The position numbers and the translations under genes were made by a program. A stretch of DNA of 64,000 bases from Dictyophora rubrovolvata (taxonomy: Eukaryota; Basidiomycota; Agaricomycetes; Phallales; Phallaceae): contig CP114118.1 in assembly GCA_029959195.1 (NCBI GenBank), positions 2,356,001 to 2,420,000 on the forward strand. Reading direction: 5' to 3'. Below are positions 13,296 to 24,637 of the stretch, one piece after another (within the stretch, counting starts at the first letter, position 1; the number at the start of each line of letters is the position of its first letter). The notes beneath the pieces were generated by a model. The model was given only the letters and a program-made list of their open reading frames with translations, was not told where the DNA came from and ran no database searches.

Positions 13296-13639
13296 GTTAT
13301 CCCTCCAATATTTTGTTATACTCATGATAGTACTCATGATCTGGATATCGAGACTACTTTGTTCACTTATTATTCCCCAACTCCTATCCTCCAAATTGAT
13401 CCCACGACTCTTTATCATGTATTTCATGATTTCCCCCCTTACATATCTACCCAAAAACAAGTATTTCCTTTATTCTTTTTTTAGTTCCTGCCTGCTTTAA
13501 TAACCTTTTATTTGTAACGTACCTTATCTTTCAGGAACAGTCAGATGACTTAGTTCCAGAGACTTTTTTATTTTCTTATCATCTCTCTCCACTTCCCTGT
13601 CTCGCTATAATTTTCCCTGATCCACTATTAGTCATTCGC
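13296..13639. other. Repeat debris, no gene seen
   Basis: Positions 13,300-13,420 resemble the coding part of the 2.3-kb repeat (ATACTCATGATAGT...GATCTGGATATCGAGACTACTTTG). The remainder to 13,639 has no recognisable content. Confidence 0.5.
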
Positions 13640-16608
13640 TGTAATGATCTGAAGATAATAGCTAAATGTCATAGCTATATATATACAATCAGAAAACTAC
13701 GAAGATATTTTGTTTGAGGCTGTCTAGTCTCCGTAGAGTGGGTCCTGATGCTGATTTCGTGAAGAGGAAGTGGTGGGGGATAATATGATATAACGAGTGA
13801 GTGAGCGTCAATATCAAACCAAACAATAATAACAAAATATAGTAATCCTAAGATCTTGAGCATGTGAGGGGGACGATGAATGTGGATTAGCAAATAAATG
13901 ATATGACAATACATCGATGATAAAACAGCAATAGGAATCTATTAAATTTAGTAAGGCTTCAATGACAATATGAATCATTGAGTTTATACTCTGAGGCCTC
14001 ACTCAGAGTTAATCCAAAGGTAAAGATAGGAGCGTAGAATTAGACTAGAGATGAAACACTGGCTTGACTTGACTTGAACTTGACTTGGACTGAACTGAAC
14101 TTGTGAGACAACCATCTGGTAGATTGCTGCTGTTACAATTATTTACATGCAGTATATATACCATTTGGAAACATAGAGGAAAGCAGAATGATCACTTATC
14201 ATTTGCCATGATAACAAAAACAAAAACAAAAACAAAAAGAGAACAAAGAAACAAAAGAAAAGAAGTATTGTGAGAGGATGACAGGGAGTACAATTATAGA
14301 AAAGGGGAATCACATATGTAGTTAAGGGGAATAGGAGAAATATGTTGAAAGAAAAGAGAAACAAAAGAGAACAAAAGGAAAAACAAAAAGAGATCAAAAG
14401 GAAATGATGAAACTGGACTCCCAGCATAGCTTTACCAAAATCACTATTTGGCACTTCTCGCGCTGCCTCTTACTTAAAACTATAACTTTACCATCCCAAA
14501 CTTCTTACTGATCTGGTTCTTGTTGACGAGATCTTCTTCTTCATGGCTGTGGCATAACAATAAAAGCCATGGCAATGCTTAACAATATCAGATCTTGAAC
14601 GAGATTGGATTGGAGATCAGAATAGAAAGGGAGGATTTGATTTCCAACGGTGTAGTTGGGAGGGGACAGGATAGCAGATAGAGGTGCATCTATGAATAGG
14701 AATTGAGTATAACTTCAAAATTGGTGACGAAAACTAGTCTCCAGATTGATTCTTCTTGACGATTCGTTGAAAGGAGCTTGACAAACTCATACGATTCATC
14801 CATGATATTAATGTTAGTTCGTTCGTACAGGGTCAAAGCTCGTGGATATCCTATCTCCAGATCGTCATAAGGAATAGTAATCTCCATTAGTGGCAGTGGA
14901 GTAATCGGAAGCATTGTGGAGGGATCGACATCAATTTCGGAGACGAGAGTATTGTAAACGTGAAGTCGTGAGAGGAAATTAGGGTTGGGTCTGAATCTGA
15001 GAGAAGAACAATATTCAAAAGGGAAGAAAGGGAGTTGAAAAAGGGGAATAGGGGAAGTGGGAGTATCACTATTGTCCAATATGATGATATGAGTTAACCA
15101 AAAATTTCAAGTGCTAATGAAATGTCCAGAAAAGAAAGAAGGAGATGAAATATAAATCTAATTGCTTATCCTAAACAAGTTTATTGTCCTAAATTCATCC
15201 AAGAAGATTTGAACAAATGTGACGGATCTTCCGGAAGGATCGTCTGGATGGGGAAGAGGGGAGTGAAATCGGTTCTGGCGAATGAGGTGAAAAATGGGAA
15301 ACGTGTGGCTCTTCAGGAATGAGATTTGCTGGTCTATAAGAGCTAAGTTTTTGTGCTCTCATGCCTTTCATGACAACCCAACGACTTGGCACGTCTAATA
15401 TCATAAATGTAAACTCAAACCCATCTTGTGTTGCTAACCAAATTCGATATGAGTCTTGTACGGCTGATTCGGGAGTAGAATAAACATTGATAATCATATA
15501 CCAATCTAGTCGTTCCTTGATATAGACCTTTTCTCCAAACATGAGACTGGGGTGAACCCGAACTTCTACATTGACAAATAATATGAGGTGGAGGGAACTT
15601 TGGGAGGTATGTTTCTTCATCGATGTCAAGACATGCATACTGGGAACTATAAATATAGAGAGTTGTATGCAGATCCAAATCATATGTCCTTGGACTAGTA
15701 GGCGAAAAACAGAAAGGTGATATAGATTCATCATTGGAGGGGGGTAATGACTCAGAGGGGGATGCTGGAATGGGCAAGGAGATTGATAATTGTTACGTAC
15801 GGTGGCCTGAAGCTATTCCGGATAGTTCCGAAGAAGTCCGGACCATGGGGTCAGACGGGAAACAGAGTACTGAAGTACGGGGTGAGGGACTTGGCTTCAA
15901 CTTATATGTTGCACCCACTCACCCAGCTTACGATATCCCTCGATTTCGGAATACAAGGAAGTACGCAAGTACGTACAAGTCCGACGACGTGTGATACAAC
16001 AACGGAGTACAAGTCCATGTCATTGAAGACGACGTGAACGATAAGTATGAGTTGACTCGAACGTTAAGTCTGAGCCAACTACACAATATGGATTAAGAGT
16101 ACAAGACAGATTAGAGATGAGAGAGTAACTGATTAAACTGATTATATTCAGACTGAGGATCCACAGCTGAGGGAGCTGGGGTTTAAATACAGGAGGGAGC
16201 GGAACTATGTAAATGGGGATAATGACAAACAAGGAAAAGTGGGAATTGACTAGTGCAAGCCAAGATGATGATAATATAATCTAGGTACCTTGTTGCTAAG
16301 TGTGCGGGACAGAATTCCCCATAAGGAAATTCTGTGATACAGGGTACAGACAAGAACACAGAGTGCGGAGTAGGGGAAGTGGGACGGGATAGTGTATGGA
16401 GTTCGGATATGTCCAGATTTGGGCTACGGGGCACGCGGGGCGTGACAATAATGTATAGTGAAATAAAAATGCGGCCATCTTTTTTTTTTTGTAAAGTTTT
16501 GTTTTCTAGAGGCTGTGGTGTGTCGGTTAAGTTTTTGGTAGTTTTAAAACTCTGCTTTGAACCAAAAATCGGAATGTTTCCTTATTAGGAAGATTTTGGT
16601 GCGTGACA
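13640..16608 (-). repeat. Subfamily-B 2.3-kb repeat split by a solo LTR
   Basis: It runs from TGTAATGATCTG to GTGCGTGACA and is closely related to the 7,670-9,945 copy. Removing the solo LTR and its duplicated 5 bp leaves about 2.3 kb, the normal length. Minus-strand frames at 14,690-15,079 and 15,195-15,777 correspond to the two frames of the sister copy. The uninterrupted sister copy (near 9,780) shows what the site looked like before the LTR arrived. Confidence 0.75.
15791..16447 (+). repeat. Solo LTR (family LTR1), 657 bp, 5-bp target duplication
   Basis: It begins TGTTACGTACGG and ends GGGCGTGACA. It is flanked on both sides by ATAAT (15,786-15,790 and 16,448-16,452). The undisturbed site in the sister repeat near 9,783 reads GATTGATGATGTATAG, which fits a clean insertion. 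Ends and duplication length are those of a gypsy-type LTR left after recombination between two LTRs. Confidence 0.9.
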
Positions 16609-17408
16609 ACATGCAATTGCTGTTATATTTGCCATGGTTCAGTGCATGTTGTATTCCACGAAAATGGACCTGCACTACTGGGGTGAAGCATTCAGTTATG
16701 CTGTGCACATCTGAAGCTGCACATATACCTCAAAGTTGAAGGATAAGGTGCCGTTTGAGGCATGGTACGACCGGAAGCCTGACATTTCACATATCTGCAT
16801 GTTTGGTTCTGTTGCATACATCAATATTTCTAAGAAACTCTGTGGCAGAAAGCTGGAGCACACCTCTACCAAGTACCAGTTGCTTGGTTGGTGAGCTGAT
16901 GAAACAAAAGGCTACCGACTTGAGGCAGTGGGAGAGGACAGCCATGACATCATCACAGCTCGAGACGTGACATTTGCTGAAGATGATAGCCCAGGTGATC
17001 TAGCCATCATAGAGATGAGTGGCAGACCACCGACCCGGGCTGAATTAGATGTGCTGTTCCCAGATGAGGATGCTGAGAGTGATGCCGATAAGGGAGAGAG
17101 TGGCATTGCCAAAGAAAATGGTGGTAGAAATGTGGAAGTACCTGTAGAGAGGCAAGCTGAGGTGGAACCCCCAGAGGTAAAGACCCATCAACCACACGGG
17201 AGTAGATGGATGAATATACCACTACAAGACCATCTACAAAGAATAAGAAGACTACCAGCTCCATCCAGAGAAGCTGCAACTGAAGAAGAAATAGATGTGG
17301 CTTCTGAAGTAATACCTGATCAGCATCATGCTTTCCTGACTCTTGAAGGCAACCCAGAGACTTACCGAGAAGCAACTGAGTCACCTTACTTGAAGCAGCG
17401 GGAGGAGG

Positions 17409-18475
17409 TGTCACGCCCCGCGTGCCCTGCAGTCCAAACCCGGACTACCCCAAACTCCGTACTCTATACCCCATTTACCCCTTGAACTCCGGAACCTGTA
17501 TTTAATCCATATTCCGTATCAAACATTTTCCTTATGGAGATATGTATCCGGGTCACTTAGTAATAAGGTACCCAGATTATATTGGCATTGCCTCTGGCTC
17601 ATACTAGTCTACCCTACCTTTCCTTATTTGTCATTATCCCCATTTCCGTAGTTCCGCTCCCTCCTATATTTAAACCCCCAGCTTACAGCTGGGGTTCCTC
17701 AGTCTGAATATAATCAGTTTAATTAGTTACTCTCTCATCTCTAATCTGTCTCGTACTCTTAATCCGTATTGCGTAGTTGGCTCGGACTTAATGTTCGAGT
17801 CAACTCGTACTTATCGTTCATGTTGTCTTCGACGATGTGGACTTGTACTCTGTCATTGTATCACACGTCGTCGGACTGGTACACACTTGTGTACTTCCTC
17901 TTATTCCGAAATCAAGGGATATCATAAGCTGGGCGAGTGGGTGTAACATATAAGTTGAAGCCAAGTCCCTCACCCTGTACTTCAGTACTCTGTCTCCCAT
18001 CATACCCAGCAGCCTGGTGTCAGGGTATGCTAGTGTCGTCCCCTTATTTTTCTACATTTATCTTCAGTTCTGGTCTATTTTATTTATTTCCATATTTCTC
18101 GTATTCTATCCCATCTCTTGCATTTCCCTCTCCTTCCATATTCCCATTTTTCCTCCAACGGGCGCTGAGCGCCCGTTCTCATCAGAGCCATGGCCTAGGC
18201 CCCGGCTAAAAGTCCAGGACCGGCGTGCATCCGTGCCCAGTCCATGAACTGAAGGCCGCGTGTGGCCTTCACCGTTTTTCATAGTATATAGTTAGTAGCC
18301 CTAGAGGAGGGATCCCTAAGTTTGTTCTCTTAGGATCCCCTCCCTCTAGGTGAGTTAGTATTATTCCTAGAATATATCTTGCTTAGGATCCCCTCCCTCT
18401 AGTCTGAGAGAGTAGCCCTGACACCTGGACTTCTTTGGAACTATCTGGAATAACCTCGGGCCGCCATATGTAACA
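17409..18475 (-). repeat. Solo LTR (family LTR1) inside the copia element, itself interrupted
   Basis: In reverse orientation it runs from TGTCACGCCCCG (17,409) to CATATGTAACA (18,475). It is flanked by GGAGG on both sides (17,404-17,408 and 18,476-18,480), a 5-bp target duplication. Copia sequence continues on either side. An LTR2 solo copy has been inserted within it. Confidence 0.9.
18018..18423 (+). repeat. Solo LTR (family LTR2), 406 bp, nested in LTR1
   Basis: It begins TGTCAGGGTATG and ends GTAGCCCTGACA, with CCTGG duplicated at 18,013-18,017 and 18,424-18,428. It contains a perfect hairpin, GGGCGCTGAGCGCCC at about 18,160, and two copies of GGATCCCCTCCCTCTAG near the right end. It is the youngest layer of a three-level nest: copia, then LTR1, then LTR2. 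Confidence 0.9.
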
Positions 18476-20014
18476 GGAGGCAATTCAAGTTGAATACAAA
18501 ATGCTGAAGTCAATGGGAACCTTCGAGTGGGTTAAAAAGGTTCCGGAAGGTTGAAAAGCCATAGGCAGCCGCATAGTATTCAAAACAAAGAAAAACGGCG
18601 ATGGTGAAGTGACAAAGTGCAAAGCAAGAATTGTTGCCAAGGGCTTCTCGCAGGTACCTGGTCTTTATTTCTTGGAAACATTCTCTGTCACAAAATTCAC
18701 AACCCTTCGTGTTTTGTTGTCAATTGTTGCACATAAAGACTTGGAGCTGCATCAAGTGGATGTTGTTAGCACCTATCTTCAAGGTGAACTGGACGAAGAA
18801 ATTTATATAAACGTACTTGATGGAGTGAAGGAAGAGGGAAGAGAAGGCTGGTCATGGTGACTTAAAAAGGCATTGTATGGATTGAAACAAGCCGGACACC
18901 AATGGAAGCAGAAGCTTGATGGAATACTCCCAGAGCTTAAATTTGAAAAAAGTGCTGCGGATGACTGCCTGTACATTTTGAAGGAAAATGGGGAAGACGG
19001 CATTGGTTTAATGGTCCTTGTTTATATTGATGACATGGCCGTTGCCAGAAAATCAAGCAATTCAAGACAGACTTGCGCGCCCATCTTGATATCACAGACA
19101 TGGGAGAACTAAAATATATTTTAGGCCTCCAGGTCGAAAGAGATAGAGAAAAACATACTATCTCACTGAACCAAACGGCCTATATCCATAAGATACTCAA
19201 ATGTTTCAGCATGTCAGACTGCAACCCCGTCAGCACACCGCTAACTGTTAAACACAACCTATGCAAATCTGAATGTCCATTGACGGATAAGGAATGCAAA
19301 GCTTACCTTGAATATGCCAGCAACATCAAATTCCTCAAGTTGGTCGGCTCCTTGTTGTTTGCAACACAGACCTGACCAGACATCCAGTTCGCAGTCAGTT
19401 TGGTCTCTCAGTTCGGTGGTAACCCTGGAAAAATACATTTAGAAGCTGCAAAAAGGATTTTGAGGTATCTGAAAGGGACCACTGAATTTAAACTAACCTT
19501 TGGATCCAACGCTGAGTCCACCATTGACATTGTAGGGTGGAGTGACTCAGATTGGGCTCAAGATCCGGATGATCGCCGCTCGATAGCAGGCTTCATTTTT
19601 GACATAGCAGGTGGCGCCATCTCCTGGTCATCGAAAAAGCAACCCACCGTCACTTTATCAACCGTTGAAGCTGAATTCATGGCCACATCAACTGCCACTA
19701 AGGAGGCCATCTGGTTGCGTACCCTACTCGCGGATCTCGGATATCCACAGTTGAAAGCATTGATCCTGCATATCAACAACCAGAGCTGCATCACCCTTGC
19801 ACAAAATCCAATAGTGCACAGCAGAGCAAAGCACATCGACATCCGGTATCACTTCATCAGAGAGCGGGTGGAGATGGCAGAGATTGCAACCAAATACATG
19901 TCAACAAAACACATGCTGGCGGACATATTCACAAAGCAACTGCCACGTGAAACGTTCGAAAGGTTCCGGAGCGAATTGGGAGTGGGAGCGACGAGTTAGT
20001 GCGCTGAGTGGGAG

Positions 20015-20438
20015 TGTTGAAGATAGACAGCGCCACTAAGTGTGAGCGCTTGTGTAGATAGTTTTAGCTTAGTCACACACTCGCCTAAAGGTTCAAGGCT
20101 TCGCCTTGAACTCTTTAGGTGAGCTATTCCTTTTTTCATTCTTTTCTGTACATATCTAACGTTCAAGGCAAAGCCTTGAACTCTTTAGCTATATTCTGCT
20201 GCTCGTAATATAAGCTATATTACCCTAGCTGTTGTTAGTATTGCACGCGGGCATCCGCCATGAGTCCCACACTGCCTCAAGTGAGGCGTGTGTAAATGCA
20301 TTTTTCCCCTGAGAGCGGTAACGGTTTATGAATTAAATAGGATTATGTACACTTATGATAAGGTCACCGCGCGTGATTCCTCAAGCTGTCTATAAATGCT
20401 GGACTCTGTACAAATACATTAAAGATGTTAGCTCCACA
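20015..20438 (+). repeat. 3' LTR of the copia element
   Basis: It starts TGTTGAAGATAGACAG directly after a purine-rich tract (GAGTGGGAG) and ends GCTCCACA before an A-run. It contains two hairpins: GTTCAAGGCTTCGCCTTGAAC at about 20,090 and GTTCAAGGCAAAGCCTTGAAC at about 20,160, each followed by CTCTTTAG. No 5' LTR was found in the window. Confidence 0.75.
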
Positions 20439-20509
20439 AAAAAAAAAAAAGAAAATGCTATGATTTGATGTGTGATAATCTACATGCTAAAACGTCGATA
20501 TTCCAAGCT

Positions 20510-22605
20510 CTACATTCCATGCAATCTATGTACGCGCGCACGTGCCTCCGGAATCCTCGATGTGATATAATATCCGACCGTCGCGAGACTGCACATCACA
20601 ACTACCCACAAACTTCCTCCCAGTAAATTGTTACCAATGGAGATGGCAAATAATGAACTGAAACGAGAAGTAAAGAAACGATTGTTTTGTCTGTGTGTTT
20701 GTGAAAGGGACACTCACCTGACAAACGCGGGACTGAAGCTTCTCATCATACATTGGAACCATTGAGCGAGGCCGTTAGTGCTTCCTAGAGTTTCGGAGTT
20801 TGGCGACGAGTTCTTTACAAGAATAAGTGCAAATCTGACGCGATGTTAATGTTCCAGTTTAAAACTCGAGAGACCCACGGATAGAATTTTAACTTACGAA
20901 AAAGCCAATACCGCAATTCGACTCATCGCTAAAACGACAACAGTCCCTGCCCAAACCGCAGTTTTAACCCAAGGAACAACCACAACTCCATTCTCATCAA
21001 CTCCCATACGGGCTACGTAATTAAGCATCGGTAGGCTCGCATACGCAAACGGGAAAATGCTTATGCATCGTCTATACATAGTGTCCAAGTTGAAAGTTCG
21101 CAAAAGCCATGGCATAATGAATAACTGTAATCCAGCTGATGTAAATCCAGACACGGCTAAAGAATATCCAATTTCGTCTGCCGGTCTTGAAAGTCCACCT
21201 GAAGCAATTGGGGAAAAACAAAACAAAACATAGACAACGTCGAAAGCTGAGGCTAGGAAAGCTAGACATCCCCCAGAAAGACAGAGTGCTTTGATTAATG
21301 GATTGGATAGCAATTTTTTGATACTTGCGGTGGAAGGAGGCGGTGATCTAATCGATGATGTAGCGGGTTTAGGGATAGAGGTGAATTCTTCCGGGTGTTT
21401 TTCCGACTCGGATGTCATATGGTATTGTCTTCTTGATGAGCGAACAAGTGGGTGTGTCTTTTTGATGTGTGTTATTTTACGTGAGGTTTCGAGTGGAATA
21501 TGAATCAACTTACTTCTTCTAAGAAGCGCATTCCGAAAGATGTAGCAACGACAGCAAGCAATGACGAAATGAAGCAGGGTAAGAAATAAGGGTGTTGACG
21601 GAACCATTCATTATCAAAGTATTGCGGCCAGTGAACATCCGGGTGTGAGAAAGTTCCACCAATGAGTGGTCTATGCTCTTACGTGAGTTTTTTGCCTGAC
21701 ATGCTCAATTTCATAATCGGCAGCAAGTACTCTTACGTACCCGATGATTCCTCCCAAAGGCCAAACAAGACCGTAAATAGGAAATATTACTGATTGATTA
21801 GTTTCGTCCGAGAGTTCACCTAGTGTTGAATGTATAACGCTGAAGAAAAATAGTACTTTGTTAGATTAGTAGTTTTGAATGATAAATTTAGCCTACGCAA
21901 TATTTCCTGCTAGCAACCCAGAAATACATCGAGCAGCAAGGGCGGACCATAATGATTTTGATAGGCCAAACCATGTTGTACACAGGGCAATCCCGAGAGT
22001 ACTTGTGAATATGACAGGCCGACGTCCTATACGATCTTTAAGGACGTTAGCATACAAAGAATCTTTTAGCCGGGATTTGACATCCACTCACCTGACAATA
22101 CTCCCCAGTGGTAGATTGAAAAGAGCTGTGAAACAGCAAACATGCTATCCTATTAAAAATATATAAATCTTAGTTGTGCAAAAGAATCTCTTGAAATGCG
22201 ACATACAACCAATCCACTATAGAATCCGATCCGAGAGTCCTGATCCGTAACATGTAAATCGCGCATCATTTCATTTACGTACGGAAACAGCTGGGTGAAA
22301 CTAATCAAATGCGTCAAAAAGGTCCAAAAACAGTCGCCGAACAAGTTGTATAGGTCATACCTGATTGGATCGACTATCCTCACGGCGCAGAGAGTCAAAA
22401 TTTGCAACTTGGGTATAGGAGTCACTCGTTTGGGGGTGAGTGCTAGTGTAGTTTCCATGTCTACGTTTCCGCTAGAACTTGATTCTCCTTGCAACAGAGG
22501 ACGAGCAACAGATTGTCCCGGTGAATCCAGATCAGCTTCAGTTGGAGAGTAGCGATTCTCTAGTTCAATGGTTTCATAATCTTCATGAGATATTTTTGCT
22601 GCCAT
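20510..22605 (-). CDS. MFS transporter (YCR023C-like family), multi-exon
   Basis: This is a membrane transporter of the major facilitator superfamily, of the fungal subgroup with a polar N-terminal tail. The start at 22,605 gives MAAKISHEDYETIELENRYS. The first membrane region follows at LQILTLCAVRIVDPI and, after an intron, FTQLFPYVNEMMRDLHV...RIGFYSGLV. Later exons give DRIGRRPVIFTSTLGIAL (the loop 2-3 MFS signature), the GELSDETNQSVIFPIYGLVWPLGGIIG helix, GGTFSHPDVHWP and a central basic loop. The C-terminal helices are at 20,894-21,420, and the last exon ends HRLHGM at 20,510. At least six introns are needed. The substrate is not evident. No break was noticed. Confidence 0.85.
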
Positions 22606-23936
22606 AGGGAAAGGGGATCTTGTGAAGCCTAAGAGTTAACGTAACAACGCCTCCTTTTGAACGAGAAAGCAGGTGGAAGGCAGCGAGAGAAGGGGAGAGG
22701 GAAGTGAAGGTGAAGGTGGTGGAGGAGGAACTGGACGAAAATTCTTGAAGAGAGTTATTATGGCCGGCATTGATATGATGAGGTTTACTAATTGTTCTCG
22801 GACCGATCGCAGGATGGCGGGAAAAGTTAGAACCCTAATGTGAAAGAAGTGTCGACAGGGTCCTCCCTTTACCCCAATATGCACGCGCATGCGAAATTAA
22901 ATCTGTTGAGAAACAAATTTTTTAGTTATCCACCTGTGGTCTGGGATCATGAAAATCTACAAAACCTTCAGTTTTTATCACTTTATTTGTAGCTCATTGC
23001 GCAGACGATCGTAAGCTGGTCAGGAGCCAAGGCAGGTTGGAAAACGGCAACCCCTCCTTCGGCAACTCGGCATGGGCTGCCGAGAGCCGCTTCCCACGTG
23101 TTCTTTAAATATCTTCCTCGAAGACTCGAATCTTTCCAGTCCGTTACATTTCTCCGAGAAAAAAACGTAAAAGGGTTCATTATTGTCACCAATGACTCAT
23201 GCACACGGTTAATTACATACACAACAGAATTTCAGAAACAAAGGCTCTTGTCGATATGCAAAGAGCGAAGTTATGTACGTACTTATGTGTATCGCGCACC
23301 TTTATTGCAAGAGCTCAGTTTTTATTGGAAACCTTAAAGAAATCTTCCATTGCGCGAGAATTTTGATAGAATCCATTGATACCTCCTTGCACCGGAACTA
23401 TTGATAAAGAACGGGCGCAAAACCGGTAAAGTATGAGATTGTTATAAATTTCTTTTCTTCTGGACAAATGGGAGTGGGATGGACAAACTGGTCTTTCGGT
23501 CATCGCAGCAAACATGAAAGCTGATCCTGGGAGTTTCATTGGCAGTCTGACTGCCCAAGGCGAATGCAAGATTCGGGCATCTAGTCATGATCGATAGGAA
23601 GCCACCGGGACTGCATGGCTGTAGTATCATCTCATGACACTAAAAGATATATCAACGCTTCCCACTTAGGTTTTTGTATCACAACCTTGACGGTGCCGGC
23701 GAGTCCTGGTTCTGTTGTCTTTTCCCTTTGAAGGCTGGGTAAAGTCCAAAAATATTCAGCTTTATAAATCAACTCGGATTAGGCGAATATACATCAAATT
23801 CAAAATCAGCGTTTATTGAAAATAGAAATATCTTTCAGTTGAGCCTGAGCGGATGTGTTATACCGAGGGTCCTCAAAATGAGGTTTATGCCTAGGTTTTT
23901 GCTATGCCAAGGGAGAGCGCTTTGTCGCTGTGAAAT
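22606..23936. other. Intergenic, no supported gene
   Basis: The first 250 bp are the likely promoter and 5' untranslated region of the MFS gene. Several short frames between 22,980 and 23,630 show no recognisable family motif and no consistent splice structure. I see nothing more that I can support. Confidence 0.5.
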
Positions 23937-24500
23937 AGCACCTCAACCTTTACGAGAAATGCGTACGTGCGTATCAAAGTGGACCTTTGTTTTTACTTGT
24001 TGCTTTTTCAGGTGTTGAACATCCCGTAGTCAGTGAGCGTTCACCATAAAAAGGTTAAAGCCGTACTTGGTGTCAAGATAGTTGCTCCTGATTTGGAAAA
24101 GGCTATCGCTGGTTCAAGGTTAATGGCTGGTTGTAGGACCCGACAATGACGACGACGACCTTCGAGACAAGGACATGTCGGATCTCAAAAATTGTTAGAT
24201 TTCCTGAAATCCAGCGAAATCCCTGTTTCCGGTATCAATGTCCGTCCTGCACATGTTGGAGAAAGCCTAAGAATTGGCGTTTACGAATCGGCTAAAATGT
24301 TTGGACGACGTTTCGATGAAAAAGACGATATATTAAGTCAAGTGACACGACAGAGTATTGACGTTCTGAAGGTGAATTTAGATTCAAATTTATCATGATA
24401 TTAACTCTCACAGGAATCATTCAGGGTGGTCATTTCGACGGAGGATTGGCATTTGGTTAAAAGCTTAAAAGGAGTAAGGTTCGTTTCCTTTAAACTTCAT
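23937..24500 (+). pseudogene. eIF5B gene fragment (C-terminal half, internally deleted)
   Basis: Pieces match translation initiation factor eIF5B in family order: TPQPLREMR at about 23,940, VKAVLGVKIVAPDLEKAIAG at about 24,052, LLDFLKSSEIPVSGIN near 24,200, then AKMFGRRFDEKDDILSQVTR (about 24,290) and a C-terminal EDWHLVKSLKG (about 24,440). The reading frame shifts between pieces. The middle of domain III/IV is missing: the sequence jumps from the IPVSGIN region to the far C-terminus. Intron-like gaps lie between the TPQPLREMR and VKAVLG pieces and before the last piece, so it derives from genomic DNA, not a processed cDNA. A larger relic lies at 33,190-34,600 in opposite orientation. Confidence 0.75.
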
Positions 24501-24637
24501 GCGAGCATGTTTAACCTGGCTGTTGTTCTGAGTCGAATTCATTGTTCATGATCAAACCAAAAAACCTGTTAACGGAATCCGTCCAGGAGTAGTCCCTGTT
24601 ATTAAGGGGATAATTACCATAGTATACATATGTACGT

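Larger units (their letters stand above)
16609..20438 (+). mobile_element. Ty1/copia element, decayed, with nested LTR insertions
   Basis: Copia-type pol is recognisable in plus orientation. An integrase tail and linker occupy about 16,610-17,400. Reverse transcriptase pieces follow at 18,480-19,375, with HQVDVVSTYLQGELDEEIY, ALYGLKQAG, VYIDDM and LGLQVERD. RNase H lies at 19,400-19,999, with WSDSDWAQDPDDRRSIAGF, WSSKKQPTVTLSTVEAEFMA and KHIDIRYHFIRE. A 3' LTR follows at 20,015-20,438. The element is broken in several places and its 5' end has been replaced by the 2.3-kb repeat at 16,608. Two later LTR insertions lie in it. Confidence 0.9.

Noticed and set aside
22980-23640. Cluster of short frames on both strands
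   Set aside because: No family motif, no consistent splicing and no continuity between frames.
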